A stretch of DNA of 35,473 nucleotides from Pseudomonadota bacterium (GTDB lineage: Bacteria; Pseudomonadota; Gammaproteobacteria; Burkholderiales; Burkholderiaceae_D). A model generated the notes under the pieces. That model ran no database searches and had not been told where the DNA came from. It saw nothing but the letters and a program-made list of their open reading frames with translations. Shown here in pieces: positions 34,691-35,473 of this stretch (position 1 is its first letter; every line of letters begins with the position of its first letter). Location of the stretch: NCBI GenBank assembly GCA_023449275.1, contig JAEXJM010000025.1:1-35473 (forward strand). The letters are read 5' to 3'. Position numbers and translations under genes: made by a program.

Positions 34691-34696
34691 TATAAT
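34691..34696 (+). promoter_or_regulatory. Possible -10 box for tRNA-Gln (and prs)
   Basis: A perfect TATAAT lies 20 bases before the tRNA 5' end, in the 49-base gap after ispE. The bases 17 upstream (TGCCGT) make a poor -35 box. The position suits a stable-RNA promoter, so I keep it at moderate confidence. Confidence 0.45.
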
Positions 34697-34716
34697 ACGT
34701 ACACTGAAAATTCAGC

Positions 34717-34793
34717 AGGGGAATCGCCAAGCTGGTTAAGGCACAGGATTTTGATTCCTGCATGCGAAGGTTCGAATCCTTCTTCCCCTGCCA
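34717..34793 (+). tRNA. tRNA-Gln (anticodon TTG), CCA encoded
   Basis: A complete cloverleaf is visible: acceptor AGGGGAA pairs with TTCCCCT (34717-34723 with 34783-34789), discriminator G at 34790 and encoded CCA at 34791-34793. The anticodon stem CAGGA/TCCTG flanks loop TTTTGAT with anticodon TTG at 34751-34753; the T arm is GAAGG-TTCGAAT-CCTTC. It reads CAA (and CAG by wobble). The place between ispE and prs is conserved in Burkholderiales. Confidence 0.97.
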
Positions 34794-34905
34794 TCCCTTT
34801 TTCAACGCCCGCCGCCAGGCGTGCATCACGGATTGTCGGCAAGTACACATCAGGTTAAACCTTGGGTGGCTTTTAAATACGTAACGAGAATGTTGCAGGA
34901 AATTC

Positions 34906-35473
34906 ATGTCCGACAATAACTTAATGATCTTCACCGGCAACGCCAATCCGGCTCTGGCCATTCAGGTAGCCAGCAAACTTGGCACTCCCCTCGGCAAAGC
35001 ATTCGTTTCCAAATTCTCTGACGGTGAAACCACTGTCGAAATCAATGAAAACGTCCGCGGCAAGGATGTCTTCGTCATCCAGTCCACCTGCGCTCCCACC
35101 AACGATAACCTCATGGAAATCGTCCTGATGGTCGATGCCCTGAAACGGGCTTCCGCCGAACGCATTACCGCCTGTATCCCTTATTTCGGTTATGCCCGTC
35201 AGGACCGTCGACCTCGTTCCACGCGTGTCGCGATCTCTGCCCGGGTCATTGCCAACATCCTCGAACACATCGGTGTCGACCGTGTCCTCATTATGGACGT
35301 CCATGCCGACCAGATTCAGGGATTCTTTGACATTCCCGTCGACAATATTTATGCGTCCCCGATTCTTTTGAAAGACCTGCAAAAGAAAAACTACAAAGAC
35401 CTGCTGGTTGTCTCGCCTGATATCGGCGGTGTCGTCCGTGCACGTGCGCTGGCCAAACACCTGGATTGCGACC
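34906..35473 (+). CDS. prs: Ribose-phosphate pyrophosphokinase Prs (3' end outside window)
   Basis: The visible 189 residues are the N-terminal half or more of PRPP synthetase, which makes phosphoribosyl pyrophosphate from ribose 5-phosphate and ATP for nucleotide, histidine and tryptophan synthesis. Signatures are FTGNANPALA, GKAFVSKFSDGE, FVIQSTCAPTNDNLMEI, PYFGYARQDR (ATP loop), VDVHADQIQGFFD-type MDVHADQIQGFFDIP and VVSPDIGGVVRARALA. ATG 34906 has GCAGGA 6 bases upstream. The leader from the tRNA (34794-34905) holds no gene. The 3' end lies past the window. Confidence 0.97.
   Translation, partial: MSDNNLMIFTGNANPALAIQVASKLGTPLGKAFVSKFSDGETTVEINENVRGKDVFVIQSTCAPTNDNLMEIVLMVDALKRASAERITACIPYFGYARQDRRPRSTRVAISARVIANILEHIGVDRVLIMDVHADQIQGFFDIPVDNIYASPILLKDLQKKNYKDLLVVSPDIGGVVRARALAKHLDCD

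Noticed and set aside
33951..34961. 336-codon open frame on the - strand
   Set aside because: It runs antisense through ispE, the tRNA-Gln and the prs start; a frame spanning a tRNA in reverse is a chance opening.
34921..35460. Long open frame (179 codons) on the - strand
   Set aside because: It lies fully antisense to prs, whose frame matches PRPP synthetase throughout; the antisense product has no recognisable domain.
1..35473. CRISPR arrays, prophage, insertion sequences, toxin-antitoxin or defence genes
   Set aside because: No regularly spaced repeats, transposase or integrase motifs, terminal inverted repeats or defence-type domains were seen on either strand; gene content is conserved housekeeping.

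Overview
The window reads as a chromosomal, housekeeping-dense stretch of a betaproteobacterium of the order Burkholderiales, most likely family Oxalobacteraceae. Oxalobacter itself is a reasonable guess, because base composition is only about 50% GC by eye, low for the order. The assignment rests on protein character and gene order: ptsN-hprK-rapZ next to mutY, then lolB-ispE-tRNA-Gln(TTG)-prs; pmbA divergent from darP(yjgA)-mogA; and yqaA-HIT-ubiE-Tim44 near ubiB. No 16S or other definitive marker is present. I see no phage, insertion sequence, CRISPR array, plasmid or recombination genes, and all internal reading frames are intact. Only the first and last genes are cut by the window edges.

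Layout. 1-4034 (+): the 3' part of an RlmL-type rRNA methyltransferase, then a fused aminodeoxychorismate synthase (PabA-PabB) overlapping a class IV PLP enzyme that is probably PabC, giving a compact p-aminobenzoate/folate module. 4044-5396 (-): pmbA. 5484-7423 (+): darP, mogA (overlapping) and a carboxylesterase. 7470-8018 (-): yaeQ. 8129-9202 (+): an MscS channel. 9188-16924 (-): a five-gene peptide-uptake operon (binding protein, exported M3 metallopeptidase, two permeases, double ATPase). 17182-17967 (+): exported parvulin PPIase, separated by a bidirectional terminator from nudB-aspS-fmdB-symporter (18043-22253, -). 22412-26787 (-): ubiB, then the yqaA-HIT-ubiE-Tim44 operon. 26942-31826 (+): ilvA, queF, ptsN, hprK, rapZ. 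31828-32961 (-): mutY. 33123-35473 (+): lolB, ispE, tRNA-Gln and the start of prs.

How the genes work together. The folate genes link chorismate to p-aminobenzoate, and NudB (dihydroneopterin triphosphate hydrolysis) feeds the pterin half of the same vitamin from a separate locus. UbiE and UbiB serve ubiquinone biosynthesis. ptsN-hprK-rapZ form the nitrogen-PTS/HPr kinase/RNase-adaptor regulatory block. The 9.2-16.9 kb operon looks dedicated to oligopeptide import, with an exported metallopeptidase inserted between binding protein and permeases.

I did not find a clearly new system. The items most worth a second look are the peptidase inside the peptide-transporter operon, anticodon-domain residues suggesting a non-discriminating AspRS, the lack of ubiJ between Tim44 and ubiB, the lack of hpf before ptsN, and the odd nudB start behind a terminator-like hairpin.
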